Below, piece after piece: positions 1 to 7,704 of a stretch of 9,425 bases of DNA (position 1 is its first letter; every line of letters begins with the position of its first letter). The DNA is from an uncultured Dyadobacter sp. (GTDB lineage: Bacteria; Bacteroidota; Bacteroidia; Cytophagales; Spirosomataceae): positions 1-9,425 of the forward strand of contig CALGRQ010000139.1 of assembly GCA_937880795.1 (NCBI GenBank), read 5' to 3'. Below the pieces are notes generated by a model. That model saw only the letters and a list, made by a program, of their open reading frames with translations, had not been told where the DNA came from and did no database searches. A program made the position numbers and the translations under genes.

Positions 1-550
1 CAGGGTTAACGGAGGTGTTGGTAACGGGTATGCTAATGAGGTGAATTAAAGTGAGGGCCAACCCAATAGCAAGACCGGCAAATCCAGGAGTGCTTTTAGG
101 ATCTGTTGCTCCTAATATTACAATCAGGAAGATGAAGGTCATTACGAATTCGGTGAGCAAGGCAGCTTCCATGCTATAACCGCCGGGTGAGTGTGCGCCA
201 TATCCGTTGGCAGCAAAATCACCAATGGGACTACCATTGCCCGTAACAATCACCATTAAAACGGCCGCCGCTACAATCCCGCCTAAAACTTGCGATATGA
301 TGTAGGGAAGGAGGTCTTTTGCCGAAAAGCGGCCCCCAAGCCACAATCCGACGGACACTGCCGGGTTTAAGTGCGCTCCCGAAATATGTCCCAGTGAATA
401 GGCAATGGTGACAACGGTTAAACCAAATGCCAATGAAACACCCAATAGGCCAATGCCAACATCCGGAAAGGCAGCTGATAATGCTGCGCTACCACATCCG
501 CCTAGTACCAACCAAAAGGTACCGATAAATTCTGCTAAATACTTCTTCAT
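1..550 (-). CDS. aqpZ: Aquaporin Z, water channel (partial, C-terminus beyond window)
   Basis: Inner-membrane channel of the MIP family that conducts water selectively. The 183 codons visible on the minus strand read MKKYLAEFIGTFWLVLGGCG at the N-terminus and follow the well-known E. coli AqpZ pattern throughout. The first NPA motif is at residues 62-64 (HLNPAVSVG); the second begins at residues 182-183 (NTSVNP) and is cut by the left edge. Three of the four selectivity-filter residues can be placed by comparison with AqpZ: Phe42, His170 and Thr179; the Arg would lie just outside. The HSPGGYS loop (about residues 120-126) and ALTLIHLISIPVTNTS are nearly identical to AqpZ, which argues for water rather than glycerol transport. 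The ATG at 548-550 is the only sensible start, since it begins directly at the first helix. No clear ribosome binding site is visible, as is usual in Bacteroidota. It is transcribed divergently from the hydrolase at 894. Roughly the last 45-50 residues are missing. Confidence 0.95.
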   Translation of the reverse strand, partial: MKKYLAEFIGTFWLVLGGCGSAALSAAFPDVGIGLLGVSLAFGLTVVTIAYSLGHISGAHLNPAVSVGLWLGGRFSAKDLLPYIISQVLGGIVAAAVLMVIVTGNGSPIGDFAANGYGAHSPGGYSMEAALLTEFVMTFIFLIVILGATDPKSTPGFAGLAIGLALTLIHLISIPVTNTSVNP

Positions 551-893
551 GTGTATAGTGTTAGTGGTTTATGTTTTTGATAGACGATTATTGTTGACAC
601 TAGTCACTGCTGTTTGACATAATTCAGATAAAAAGTACGAAAGATCCTGAGCATGAATAGCAAGTCAGTTTTGCGATTAGTAACCCGGCTAAGCCATAGG
701 GTATATATTCACAGCGGATTAACGTTTGCTTGTGTTCAATTTTCCTGTTAAACTGGTAAAACATACAGTAGCTACCATGTAAAAGCAACTTATAAAATAT
801 AATCATTGAACCGCCAATCGAATCAATAGCAGTCTATCTACGTCTATGAATCATCCATTTTTGGATCCTGCCCAATCCATACAAGTTGTTGGA
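551..893. promoter_or_regulatory. Divergent intergenic region between aqpZ and the hydrolase gene
   Basis: This stretch must hold the promoters of both flanking genes, because aqpZ runs left and the hydrolase runs right. No clean match to the Bacteroidota -33 TTTG / -7 TAnnTTTG pattern was found. The nearest candidate for the rightward gene is TAACGTTTG at 720-728, which has one base too many between TA and TTTG. No convincing hairpin, tRNA or repeat is visible. The small minus-strand open frame at 624-806 has no family resemblance and is not called. If the hydrolase starts at the earlier ATG (846), the region ends at 845. Confidence 0.4.
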
Positions 894-1994
894 ATGCGCC
901 GTGTTAGAAATCATTTTTACCTGTTGAGTATTTTGTTGCTTCTATCAGGTGCATTGTTTGCTCAAAACCGAAGGGATATATTAAGCTATACAGATGCAAA
1001 TGGTAACCTTAAAAAGATACAGAACGCCAGTGATTTGGCCATGAAGCGCAGGGAAGTTCAGGCGCGTATTATGGACGTTACGGGCCCTTTGCCCAACATG
1101 AAAGGTCTTGCGCCTCCTAAGGCTATTTTTTTGGATTCGTTGCACACGGAAAAGTTCACCCGTTACTTGGTTCATTTACAGTCTTTTGATAATGAAATTG
1201 TGCCTTTGTTATTATACGTTCCACATAAGATACCCAAAGGGAAGAAAATCCCTGCGGTTCTGGCGCTTCACGGGACAGGGGAGAAAGGAAAGTATCTGGT
1301 TGATAGTTCAGCAGCAGGGCCTAACCGAGCCACCGCCACAGAGCTCGCGCACCGGGGTTATATAGTGATTGCACCCGATTACCCTAGTTTTGGGGAACTG
1401 TCTAAACATGATTTTGCGAAGGATCGCTTTAAGTCGGGAATGATGCAGGCGGTTTTTAACAATATGCGCTGCATTGACTACCTACAATCCCGACCAGATG
1501 TAGATGGCAACAAAATTGGTGCAATTGGACACTCCCTGGGAGGGCATACAGCCATGTTCTTAGGCGCTTTTGATGAACGAGTCAAAATTATTGTCGCGAG
1601 TTGCGGCTGGACTCAGTTTGAATATTATGATGCCGGAGCAAAGGTTACGCAACAACACGGTGGAAAATTGGGGCCATGGGCACAGGATCGCTATATGCCT
1701 TATGTACGGGAAAAATTTGGGCTAGACCCTGCGCGAATGCCTTTCAACTTTGACGAGATAATTGCAACATTTGCGCCCCGCTATTTTTTCTCCAATTCGC
1801 CGGTTAATGATTCCAATTTTAATTCACAGGGAATTAGGGAGGGAGAAAAAAGTGCCCGGAAGATATATGATCTGTTAGGCGTTGGCGAGCGGTTGGAAGT
1901 TCATTACCCTGTCGCCGAACATGATTTCCCTTTAACGGTTAAAACAAAATCTTACGCAAAAATGGATAAGGTCTTAAAAGGAAAATCTCAATAG
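894..1994 (+). CDS. Exported alpha/beta hydrolase, acetyl xylan esterase/dienelactone hydrolase-like
   Basis: Predicted secreted or periplasmic serine hydrolase with an alpha/beta fold, probably an esterase; the substrate is unknown. The ATG at 894 is preferred because it gives a compact signal peptide (MRRVRNHFYLLSILLLLSGA, cleavage likely before the Gln of LFAQ). An in-frame ATG at 846 would add 16 residues, giving a 382-residue product with an awkwardly long N-region. Numbering from 846, the oxyanion-side motif LHGTGEKGK is at 141-149, APDYPSFGE at 176-184, the nucleophile elbow GHSLGG at 228-233 (Ser230), the likely acid in NSPVNDSNF (Asp322), and the His in AEHDFP (His359). The triad order Ser-Asp-His and the CGWTQFEYYDAG stretch (253-264) fit the AXE1/Abhydrolase_7-like group often annotated as 'dienelactone hydrolase family' or 'prolyl oligopeptidase family'. 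The protein appears complete and all key residues are present. It stands alone: aqpZ is divergent, and a 367 bp gap separates it from the next gene. Confidence 0.85.
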   Translation: MRRVRNHFYLLSILLLLSGALFAQNRRDILSYTDANGNLKKIQNASDLAMKRREVQARIMDVTGPLPNMKGLAPPKAIFLDSLHTEKFTRYLVHLQSFDNEIVPLLLYVPHKIPKGKKIPAVLALHGTGEKGKYLVDSSAAGPNRATATELAHRGYIVIAPDYPSFGELSKHDFAKDRFKSGMMQAVFNNMRCIDYLQSRPDVDGNKIGAIGHSLGGHTAMFLGAFDERVKIIVASCGWTQFEYYDAGAKVTQQHGGKLGPWAQDRYMPYVREKFGLDPARMPFNFDEIIATFAPRYFFSNSPVNDSNFNSQGIREGEKSARKIYDLLGVGERLEVHYPVAEHDFPLTVKTKSYAKMDKVLKGKSQ

Positions 1995-2361
1995 TTGGTG
2001 GGGCACATTATCCGCCTCTAAGAAGATGCAACTTGGACCAGCATCGGAGGTTTGTATACAGGTAATAAAGTCCTTTGCGTATAGGTTTTACGATGAAGAC
2101 TGGTGCCAACCAGGCGTTGGAGTATCAAATTTTAATTTTAGAGTAGTCATATCATAAACTCATGGAGTAGTATATAGGATGTGGTTATCAAGCCTGACCG
2201 CCCTTCGTTAAACCTTGTAATTTGTCACATTTTCAATTGGTTGTATATGAATATCTTAAATTTTGTCCCCCCCTTTGTCCACCCCGGATTTGTGAATTAG
2301 TTACATATGGTTACTTATATTGGGCGCGTGTAGTTTGTAAATACTTTGGTATGACTACGTT
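1995..2361. promoter_or_regulatory. 367 bp intergenic region upstream of the giant surface protein
   Basis: No gene can be supported here. Just after the hydrolase stop there is only a weak GGTGG/CCGCC hairpin (about 1998-2017) without a T run, so no terminator is called. The right half holds several small signals: a C7 run at 2267-2273 flanked by two TTTGTCC copies (2262-2268 and 2274-2280, 12 bp apart), two TTACnTAT copies 10 bp apart (2301-2308 and 2311-2318), and a 4-codon open frame starting at 2351. The region is richer in A/T than the genes around it, as expected of a promoter. Confidence 0.5.
2289..2323 (+). promoter_or_regulatory. Candidate Bacteroidota-type promoter for the giant T9SS protein
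   Basis: A TTTG (2289-2292) is followed, after 23 bp, by TATATTGG (2316-2323). This resembles the Bacteroidota -33 TTTG / -7 TAnnTTTG promoter with one mismatch in the -7 box. It would place the transcript start near 2330 and leave a leader of about 30 nt. Such short motifs occur by chance in AT-rich DNA, so this is a weak call. Confidence 0.25.
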
Positions 2362-2365
2362 ATGA
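2351..2365 (+). other. Possible 4-codon leader ORF (MTTL) overlapping the next start
   Basis: ATG ACT ACG TTA TGA runs in another frame, and its TGA stop overlaps the ATG of the giant gene in an ATGA arrangement. That geometry is typical of translational coupling. With no visible ribosome binding site for either start, it could equally be chance. Confidence 0.2.
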
Positions 2366-5300
2366 ATTGTCGATTACCCCTCTATTTTTTCTTACTCTTT
2401 TTATTCTCTCATCAAATTAGCCGGGCCTCAAATGAGAGCATTAAAACATCGTTGAAGAGGCCAATTTTACCAATCTCCAAAAACGCTAAAACGTTAGTAA
2501 TTGATCCAGGCGCCGGTGGTATTCTTTATGTGAACAAGCTTGTAAATGGTGGCGATGGTTCGGGTTCCAGTTGGGCCAATGCCATACCTGAATTGGCCGA
2601 TGCAATGCTGTGGGCGAAGCAAAATGAAAGTCGGTGGGAGAATACGCCACTTCAAATTTGGGTCGCTGCTGCAACATACTTTCCAAAGTATAGACCTGAC
2701 GATTTTAGTGGGGCAAATCCAAGTGACCGGTACAACAGCTTTTTACTGGCTAAAAATGTGAAGATTTATGGCGGATTTAGTGGTAGTGAATCTGTTTTGA
2801 GTGAAAGAAACATAGGCAGTAATCCGACAATAATCAGTGGAGATTATTTGGGTGATGATGAAGTAACGGGCAGTGGAGCAACGCTTACGATAGACAATAA
2901 TTCGGAAAATGTGCACCACCTTTTTATTGCTATAACCAACTTGGGTGATGCTACGCTGGATGGCTTGCATCTTCGAGGGGGCGCTGGAAGTGTTTGGGGA
3001 AGTGATACGTTAGCCCTGGGAAATGAAACAATAAGGGAAGGAACGGGTAACGGTATTTATCTGAAAAATACATCGCTTATCGTTTCCAATTGTTATTTCA
3101 CTGGAAATACTGGTTCAGGTGGGGCAAGTATTTATAGTTATCTGTCGACGGTGATGGTTAGCAAGTGTACGTTTACCCATAACATAGGTACCTGGGGGAT
3201 GATATCGGCCAATGAATCCAATTTTACCATTGCCAATAGTCTTTTTACAAATAATTATGCTGAGGTGTATGGGGCGGGGGTAGATTTTTCCGGTCAGGCA
3301 TCCTCGAATCTGGTCATCAACAGTACTTTTGTCAACAATGCAACCAATAGAACTTTTGATGTAGGAGTTTCAGCTTCCAATGCGGCGGTTAAGGTATACA
3401 ATTCCGTTATACTCAATACTAGTCAAAATACCAATCCCGGTGCTGGTCTTACCTCACAAGGAAGTTCTCTGGATATTAAATCAAGTCTCATTCAGGGATT
3501 ATCCGGTACAACCGATGGAAATGTGAACGCAACGGGTGTAACAGAAAGCCAGGTGTTTGTGGATCATGCCAATCAGAACTATGGTATTAAATATACCGGA
3601 CCTGCCTTTAACAAAGGAAGTAATGCCCTCTATATGCAGTATATACAAAATCCTTCAACGGATACAGACTTAAAAGGCAATATCCGATTGGTGGATACCT
3701 CCATAGAAATGGGGGCAACGGAGAGTCCTGAGGTAGTGCTTCCACTTACCGCAACACTTATTACAGATTCGGGTATCAGCAACTCAGACCGTATTACAAA
3801 TGATGCGACACCCACTTTTGAGGGACTTACCGAACCAGGAGCTTCGGTATCCTTGTTTGCCAATGGTCAGATCCTTGGTCAGTCTATGGCAGACGGTAAC
3901 GGAAATTGGTCTATTACAGTTATTACTTCTTTACAGGACGGAAATTATGAAGTAACTGCTTCTGGATCAAAACCTGGTTTTGTCAGTTTACCGATACCAG
4001 CACTTCATATAACTGTGGATACAACATCGCCAATCATATCTGGAGTAGAGAACGGTGAAACGTATAACACGAGTAAACTCATTAATTTTAACGAAGGCGC
4101 AGGCGAACTTAATGGTGCTGCATTTATGAATGGAGGCATCGTCGGTGTAAACGGATCGTATACTTTGGTAGTTAAAGATGTTGCGGGAAATAGCTCTTCA
4201 GTGTCGTTTACGATCGCAAGACCAGCAGTACAGCCGGGAACAGGCAATATCATTTACGTCAATAAAAGTGTGGTGGGGGGAGCAGGAACTGGAGACAGCT
4301 GGACCAATGCTACAACAGAGCTTGCCGACGCGCTTGTATATGCTCAGAATAATAAATCACAATGGACTGCCACCAATAAACTCCAAATATGGGTTGCCAG
4401 CGGTACCTACAAACCACTTTATAGCCCTGCTGATAATAATTTTGGGAATTCGGCGGGTAGGGATAATTCATTCCTAATGGTTAAAAATGTGGACGTTTAT
4501 GGTGGATTCTCCGGGAATGAAACTACACTGGAAGCAAGAAATCTAGCATTGCCTAGGAGTATTTTGGATGGAGATTTAATAGGTAATGATGCTCAAAATT
4601 TAACCGGTGAAGAGTACATGACCGCTGCGACCAGGCAGGATAATGCCCATCATGTGTTGTTATGGGTGGAGAACTATGAGGCTGGTGCCGGTTTTACTTC
4701 AGAGAAAGGATCAATACTGGATGGTTTTACCGTCATGAATGGGAATGCCAACGGTTTCGGTGGAACTACTCTTTTCGTGAATGGAATGGAAATCCCTCGC
4801 TCTGGTGGGGGGGGGATTAAAGCTTCTCGTTCTAATCCTTACCTTAAAAATATCATTTTTAAAGGGAATAGCGGTTACTATGGAGGCGCTATATATGCTT
4901 CTATAGGCGTTAATGGAGGGGTTATGTATTATAATAAATCGATCGTAGCCAATAGTTTGTTTGATAAGAATCATGGCAATTATGGTGGTAGTGCTATTTA
5001 CGCCTCCGGAACTTTGCTCTCAGCAAGCAATAATACGTACGCCAATCATACGTACGGAAATGGCTATATAGGTAACGTAATTTATGGAGGTAGAGTGAAG
5101 ATTGTTAACTCCATTTTGCTGGATACCAACATTCGTGCATTGCAAACCGGCAACGGATCTTTTGATCCTGTGGATTATAGCGTTGTTTCGTATAGCATCG
5201 TGAGTGGTAACACCAATATGAGCAATGGAAACCTGGATGCATCTAATCTTATACCTACGGATGTATTTACCAACCCTGCGGCCGGCGACTATTCGCTTAA

Positions 5301-7542
5301 ACCAGGTAGCGCAGCGATTGATGCAGGAAGCAATATGGGTTATGAAGAATTAGGATTAAGTTTTTTAGATAAGGATCTGGCAGGCAATGCTCGTGTTGGT
5401 GGCGGTGTGATCGATATGGGGGCTTATGAAATCGAAGTGCCTTGCCCTGTGATAGCAAGTCCGGTGGCGACTTCCGAACAGGCTTTTTGTATATCGGCCT
5501 TAATCAGTAATCTACAAGCTAATCCGGCGAGCAATACGACTCTTGCCTGGTATACGACTGCAACCGGCGGAAGTCGTTTAGCTGCTAATACAGCTTTAAC
5601 CCATGGAAGTACCTATTATGCCAGTAGCGAACTTGTGGGATGTGCAAGTAATGTCCGTACGCCTGTTACGGTTACCATTAATGCTCAACCCAATGAACCC
5701 ATTGTTTCGGATGTTGAATGGGTAATGGGTGAAAATGCAACACCACTAACGGCCATCGCTGAACCGGGCCATACCTTGCGTTGGTATGAACATTGGAATG
5801 ACACTACGGCAATTTCTACCCCTACACCAAGTACAGCAGTGCTGGGTAGAACATATTATTATGTAAGCCAAGTAGGGCCCGGTGGTTGCGAGAGTGACAA
5901 AGCGGAGATCGTTGTTTTTGTTAAAGCTACGGTTTTAAACCCAACACCGGCTGGTATTATATATGTGAATAAACATGTGACCGGGGGAAATAAATCGGGT
6001 GATAGTTGGGCAAATGCTGTTCAGGAGCTGGCAGATGTATTGGAGTATGCCCAAAATGATGCATCCATTAAAGAGGTGTGGGTGGCCAAAGGTACCTACA
6101 ATCCCTTGTATGATGGTTATGGAGATTATTTTGACGATGACGAATATAATGTTTTACCGATTCAAAACTTAAAGCTGTACGGCGGTTTTAATGGAACAGA
6201 AACCAGGCTTACGCAACGGAATTGGAAGGACAATCCAACGATATTGAGTGGAGATATCGGCGTTTTAAATGATCAAAGTGATAATACAAGGTCTTTGGTA
6301 ATTTCTAATGATGCCGCCATGGAGACAGTTCTGGATGGTTTTATTATCGAAAAGACATTTGGAGGAAGTGGACTTACAATAGATGAGGGAACAGCCGGTC
6401 ATATTATTAATCATTGCATTTTCAGAGATAATGAAGGAGGAATTGGTGCAGGCGTTTTTGTTGTTGATAGTGACAATGTAACCATTGCAAATTCCTTGTT
6501 CCTAAGAAATTTGGCCGCTGTGGGAGGTGCATTGGTTAGTATTCAGGAGAATCCTGCCTATAATACCAACATAGTGAATTGTTTGTTTGTTAATAATGAA
6601 GCTGAGGATTTTGGTGGAGCTACTGTTAATATTGGTTCCCTCAATATACAAAACTCGATTGCGTGGGGGAACAAAGCGAATGGTAGCACGACGGTCGTTG
6701 GTGCAGATTTTACACCGGCTGATGGAGATTTAATGACAGACGAGCCAACGGTATCCAATACCATCACGCAAGTGTATACGAATAGTACTCCTGGCGCAAG
6801 AACTGCCAGTGGGGCTATTGTTGCAGATCCGCTCTTTACCAATCCTACTGCATCGGATTTTACTTTACAACCGGGCAGTCCTGCCATCAATGCCGGAGAT
6901 AATAACTTATATGACGAAACCATCCTTGGGAACAGAGACTTAAATGGGGTTGATCGAATTCGTGATAATAATCTGGATTTAGGTGTGTTTGAAGTCCAAA
7001 CCGGAAACAGTCCTTTGCCATTGAAACTCTTGACTTTTAAAGGAAAACAAGAAAACGCTACTGTGATGCTTTCTTGGCAAACAGCAGATGAAGTGAATAC
7101 GCTCTTGTTTGAGATTGAGAGAAGTTTAAACGGAAAGGCATTTGAAACAGCTGGTAAAGTTCACGCAGGTTTCGAAGGTAATCATCAGTATCAGTTTGCT
7201 GATTTAGCCTACACGCTGTCCGCTAAAACTTATTACCGTCTGAAAATGATGGATGTGGATGGAACTTTTGCTTATAGTAATATCATCGCCTTGAATCCTG
7301 ATGGGAAGATGGAAAGTAATTCCCTGAAAGTATACCCTAATCCAGCAGTTTCGGGAGGAAAAGTTACGTTGGAAACGGATATAGCTACCACAGCGACATT
7401 ATATGATTTAACAGGTCGTTCACTTCAAATCGTGAAACTGAATGCAGGCATGAATCATTTCACGTTGCCAAATTTGACGTCCGGTGTATATTTGCTACAT
7501 ACCTCTGATGGAAAAGTGGAAAAAGTGGTTGTCGCTAAGTAA
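2362..7542 (+). CDS. Giant T9SS-exported surface protein with three beta-helix modules and Ig-like domains
   Basis: A 1726-residue secreted protein, probably cell-surface anchored and most likely an adhesin or polysaccharide-interacting protein; its actual ligand is unknown. A signal peptide covers about residues 1-22 (MNCRLPLYFFLLFLFSHQIS). Three homologous parallel beta-helix modules (pectin-lyase-like, 'choice-of-anchor Q' type) start with IYVNK at residues 55, 631 and 1200. Each has SW(A/T)NA..ELAD, IWVA..TY, YGGF.G.E and (I/L).GD, then Asn/Gly-rich rungs, and closes with a DF.L.PGS.AI.AG...Y / D(L).G..R / MGA.E-like segment near residues 450, 1020 and 1542; the first closing segment is degenerate. 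Between modules 1 and 2 lie two Ig-like domains (about 460-553 and 554-618, including ITNDATPTFEG and VKDVAGNSSSVSFT). Between 2 and 3 lie two Ig_7-like domains (about 1028-1111 and 1114-1195, with LAWYTTATGG and LRWYEHW). A fibronectin/Ig-like domain (about 1552-1650) precedes the type A sorting domain (1655-1726: LKVYPNP, LTSGVYLLH, final VVVAK). A G9 run at 4807-4815 encodes Gly-Gly-Gly. No catalytic motif of a polysaccharide lyase was recognised. The gene is monocistronic, with its own terminator. Confidence 0.9.
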   Translation: MNCRLPLYFFLLFLFSHQISRASNESIKTSLKRPILPISKNAKTLVIDPGAGGILYVNKLVNGGDGSGSSWANAIPELADAMLWAKQNESRWENTPLQIWVAAATYFPKYRPDDFSGANPSDRYNSFLLAKNVKIYGGFSGSESVLSERNIGSNPTIISGDYLGDDEVTGSGATLTIDNNSENVHHLFIAITNLGDATLDGLHLRGGAGSVWGSDTLALGNETIREGTGNGIYLKNTSLIVSNCYFTGNTGSGGASIYSYLSTVMVSKCTFTHNIGTWGMISANESNFTIANSLFTNNYAEVYGAGVDFSGQASSNLVINSTFVNNATNRTFDVGVSASNAAVKVYNSVILNTSQNTNPGAGLTSQGSSLDIKSSLIQGLSGTTDGNVNATGVTESQVFVDHANQNYGIKYTGPAFNKGSNALYMQYIQNPSTDTDLKGNIRLVDTSIEMGATESPEVVLPLTATLITDSGISNSDRITNDATPTFEGLTEPGASVSLFANGQILGQSMADGNGNWSITVITSLQDGNYEVTASGSKPGFVSLPIPALHITVDTTSPIISGVENGETYNTSKLINFNEGAGELNGAAFMNGGIVGVNGSYTLVVKDVAGNSSSVSFTIARPAVQPGTGNIIYVNKSVVGGAGTGDSWTNATTELADALVYAQNNKSQWTATNKLQIWVASGTYKPLYSPADNNFGNSAGRDNSFLMVKNVDVYGGFSGNETTLEARNLALPRSILDGDLIGNDAQNLTGEEYMTAATRQDNAHHVLLWVENYEAGAGFTSEKGSILDGFTVMNGNANGFGGTTLFVNGMEIPRSGGGGIKASRSNPYLKNIIFKGNSGYYGGAIYASIGVNGGVMYYNKSIVANSLFDKNHGNYGGSAIYASGTLLSASNNTYANHTYGNGYIGNVIYGGRVKIVNSILLDTNIRALQTGNGSFDPVDYSVVSYSIVSGNTNMSNGNLDASNLIPTDVFTNPAAGDYSLKPGSAAIDAGSNMGYEELGLSFLDKDLAGNARVGGGVIDMGAYEIEVPCPVIASPVATSEQAFCISALISNLQANPASNTTLAWYTTATGGSRLAANTALTHGSTYYASSELVGCASNVRTPVTVTINAQPNEPIVSDVEWVMGENATPLTAIAEPGHTLRWYEHWNDTTAISTPTPSTAVLGRTYYYVSQVGPGGCESDKAEIVVFVKATVLNPTPAGIIYVNKHVTGGNKSGDSWANAVQELADVLEYAQNDASIKEVWVAKGTYNPLYDGYGDYFDDDEYNVLPIQNLKLYGGFNGTETRLTQRNWKDNPTILSGDIGVLNDQSDNTRSLVISNDAAMETVLDGFIIEKTFGGSGLTIDEGTAGHIINHCIFRDNEGGIGAGVFVVDSDNVTIANSLFLRNLAAVGGALVSIQENPAYNTNIVNCLFVNNEAEDFGGATVNIGSLNIQNSIAWGNKANGSTTVVGADFTPADGDLMTDEPTVSNTITQVYTNSTPGARTASGAIVADPLFTNPTASDFTLQPGSPAINAGDNNLYDETILGNRDLNGVDRIRDNNLDLGVFEVQTGNSPLPLKLLTFKGKQENATVMLSWQTADEVNTLLFEIERSLNGKAFETAGKVHAGFEGNHQYQFADLAYTLSAKTYYRLKMMDVDGTFAYSNIIALNPDGKMESNSLKVYPNPAVSGGKVTLETDIATTATLYDLTGRSLQIVKLNAGMNHFTLPNLTSGVYLLHTSDGKVEKVVVAK
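2521..3726 (+). repeat. Beta-helix module 1 of the giant protein
   Basis: First copy of a roughly 350-400 residue module, residues 54 to about 455. Its head, ILYVNKLVNGGDGSGSSWAN, matches the heads of modules 2 and 3, followed by LQIWVAAATY, KIYGGFSGSE and IISGDYLGDD. Its closing segment (AFNKGSN...DLKGNIR...EMGATE) is the least conserved of the three. Confidence 0.8.
4249..5436 (+). repeat. Beta-helix module 2 of the giant protein
   Basis: Second copy, residues 630 to about 1025. The head IIYVNKSVVGGAGTGDSW is followed by LQIWVASGTYKPLY, DVYGGFSGNET and ILDGDLIGND, and it closes with SAAIDAGSN and DLAGNAR...IDMGAYE. It carries the G9 run. The protein similarity is clear, but the DNA copies have diverged, so this is an old duplication rather than a recent tandem repeat. 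Confidence 0.8.
4807..4815 (+). repeat. G9 mononucleotide tract inside the giant gene
   Basis: Nine consecutive G read as three Gly codons (816-818) within module 2, the longest homopolymer noticed in the window. Adding one G makes the frame end at TAA (4818-4820); losing one G leads to TAG at 4904-4906. Both would remove the C-terminal T9SS signal. Confidence 0.9.
5956..6999 (+). repeat. Beta-helix module 3 of the giant protein
   Basis: Third and shortest copy, residues 1199 to about 1546. The head IIYVNKHVTGGNKSGDSWAN is followed by VWVAKGTYNPLY, an acidic DYFDDDEYN insert in place of the F/DNS segment, KLYGGFNGTET and ILSGDIGVLND. It closes with PGSPAINAGDN, DLNGVDR and LDLGVFE. Confidence 0.8.
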
Positions 7543-7565
7543 GCGTCTTACTGAATATTATCGAG

Positions 7566-7622
7566 CTAGGCCCCCAATCAATTTGGTCTGAAATTGATTG
7601 GGGGCCTAGTTTTTTGTTTTTA
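7566..7622 (+). terminator. Strong intrinsic terminator after the giant gene
   Basis: A perfect 19-bp inverted repeat (7566-7584 with 7591-7609) encloses a 6-nt loop (GGTCTG) and is followed by T6, G and T5. It begins 23 nt past the stop codon of the giant gene. The T run is only on the right, so it acts on rightward transcription and separates the giant gene from apbE. Confidence 0.95.
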
Positions 7623-7704
7623 AGGGATACCTTTTTGTGAGCAGGGATGATTATACAGCCATTTCTGTGCAATTTTGAATATCAATTGCCTCGTTAATTA
7701 TCTT

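Noticed and set aside
405..617. 70-codon plus-strand open frame over the start of aqpZ
   Set aside because: It is antisense to a clearly conserved aquaporin sequence and runs into the intergenic region; the protein looks like no known family.
624..806. 60-codon minus-strand open frame between aqpZ and the hydrolase
   Set aside because: It has no recognisable family, no ribosome binding site and a composition like random AT-rich translation, and it would fill the divergent promoter region.
1998..2017. Terminator after the hydrolase gene
   Set aside because: The GGTGG/CCGCC stem has only five pairs including a wobble, a 10-nt loop and no following T run.
4275..4280. G6 run at the head of module 2 as a second slippage site
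   Set aside because: Six bases is short enough to be expected by chance in Gly-rich coding sequence and is much less slippage-prone than the G9 run.
4178..4477. 99-codon plus-strand frame overlapping the start of module 2
   Set aside because: It is an out-of-frame shadow: the main frame here encodes the conserved IIYVNK...IWVASGTY module head.
6558..6923. 121-codon minus-strand open frame inside the giant gene
   Set aside because: It is the longest shadow frame, but it lies wholly opposite conserved beta-helix module 3 and has no family features.
2521..6999. Recent tandem DNA duplication or CRISPR-like array within the giant gene
   Set aside because: The three copies are similar only at protein level, are over 1.6 kb apart from start to start, and show no short regular repeats with spacers.
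2362..7542. Calling the giant protein a pectate lyase or other polysaccharide lyase
   Set aside because: The beta-helix fold alone does not imply catalysis, and no lyase catalytic motif was recognised in any of the three modules.
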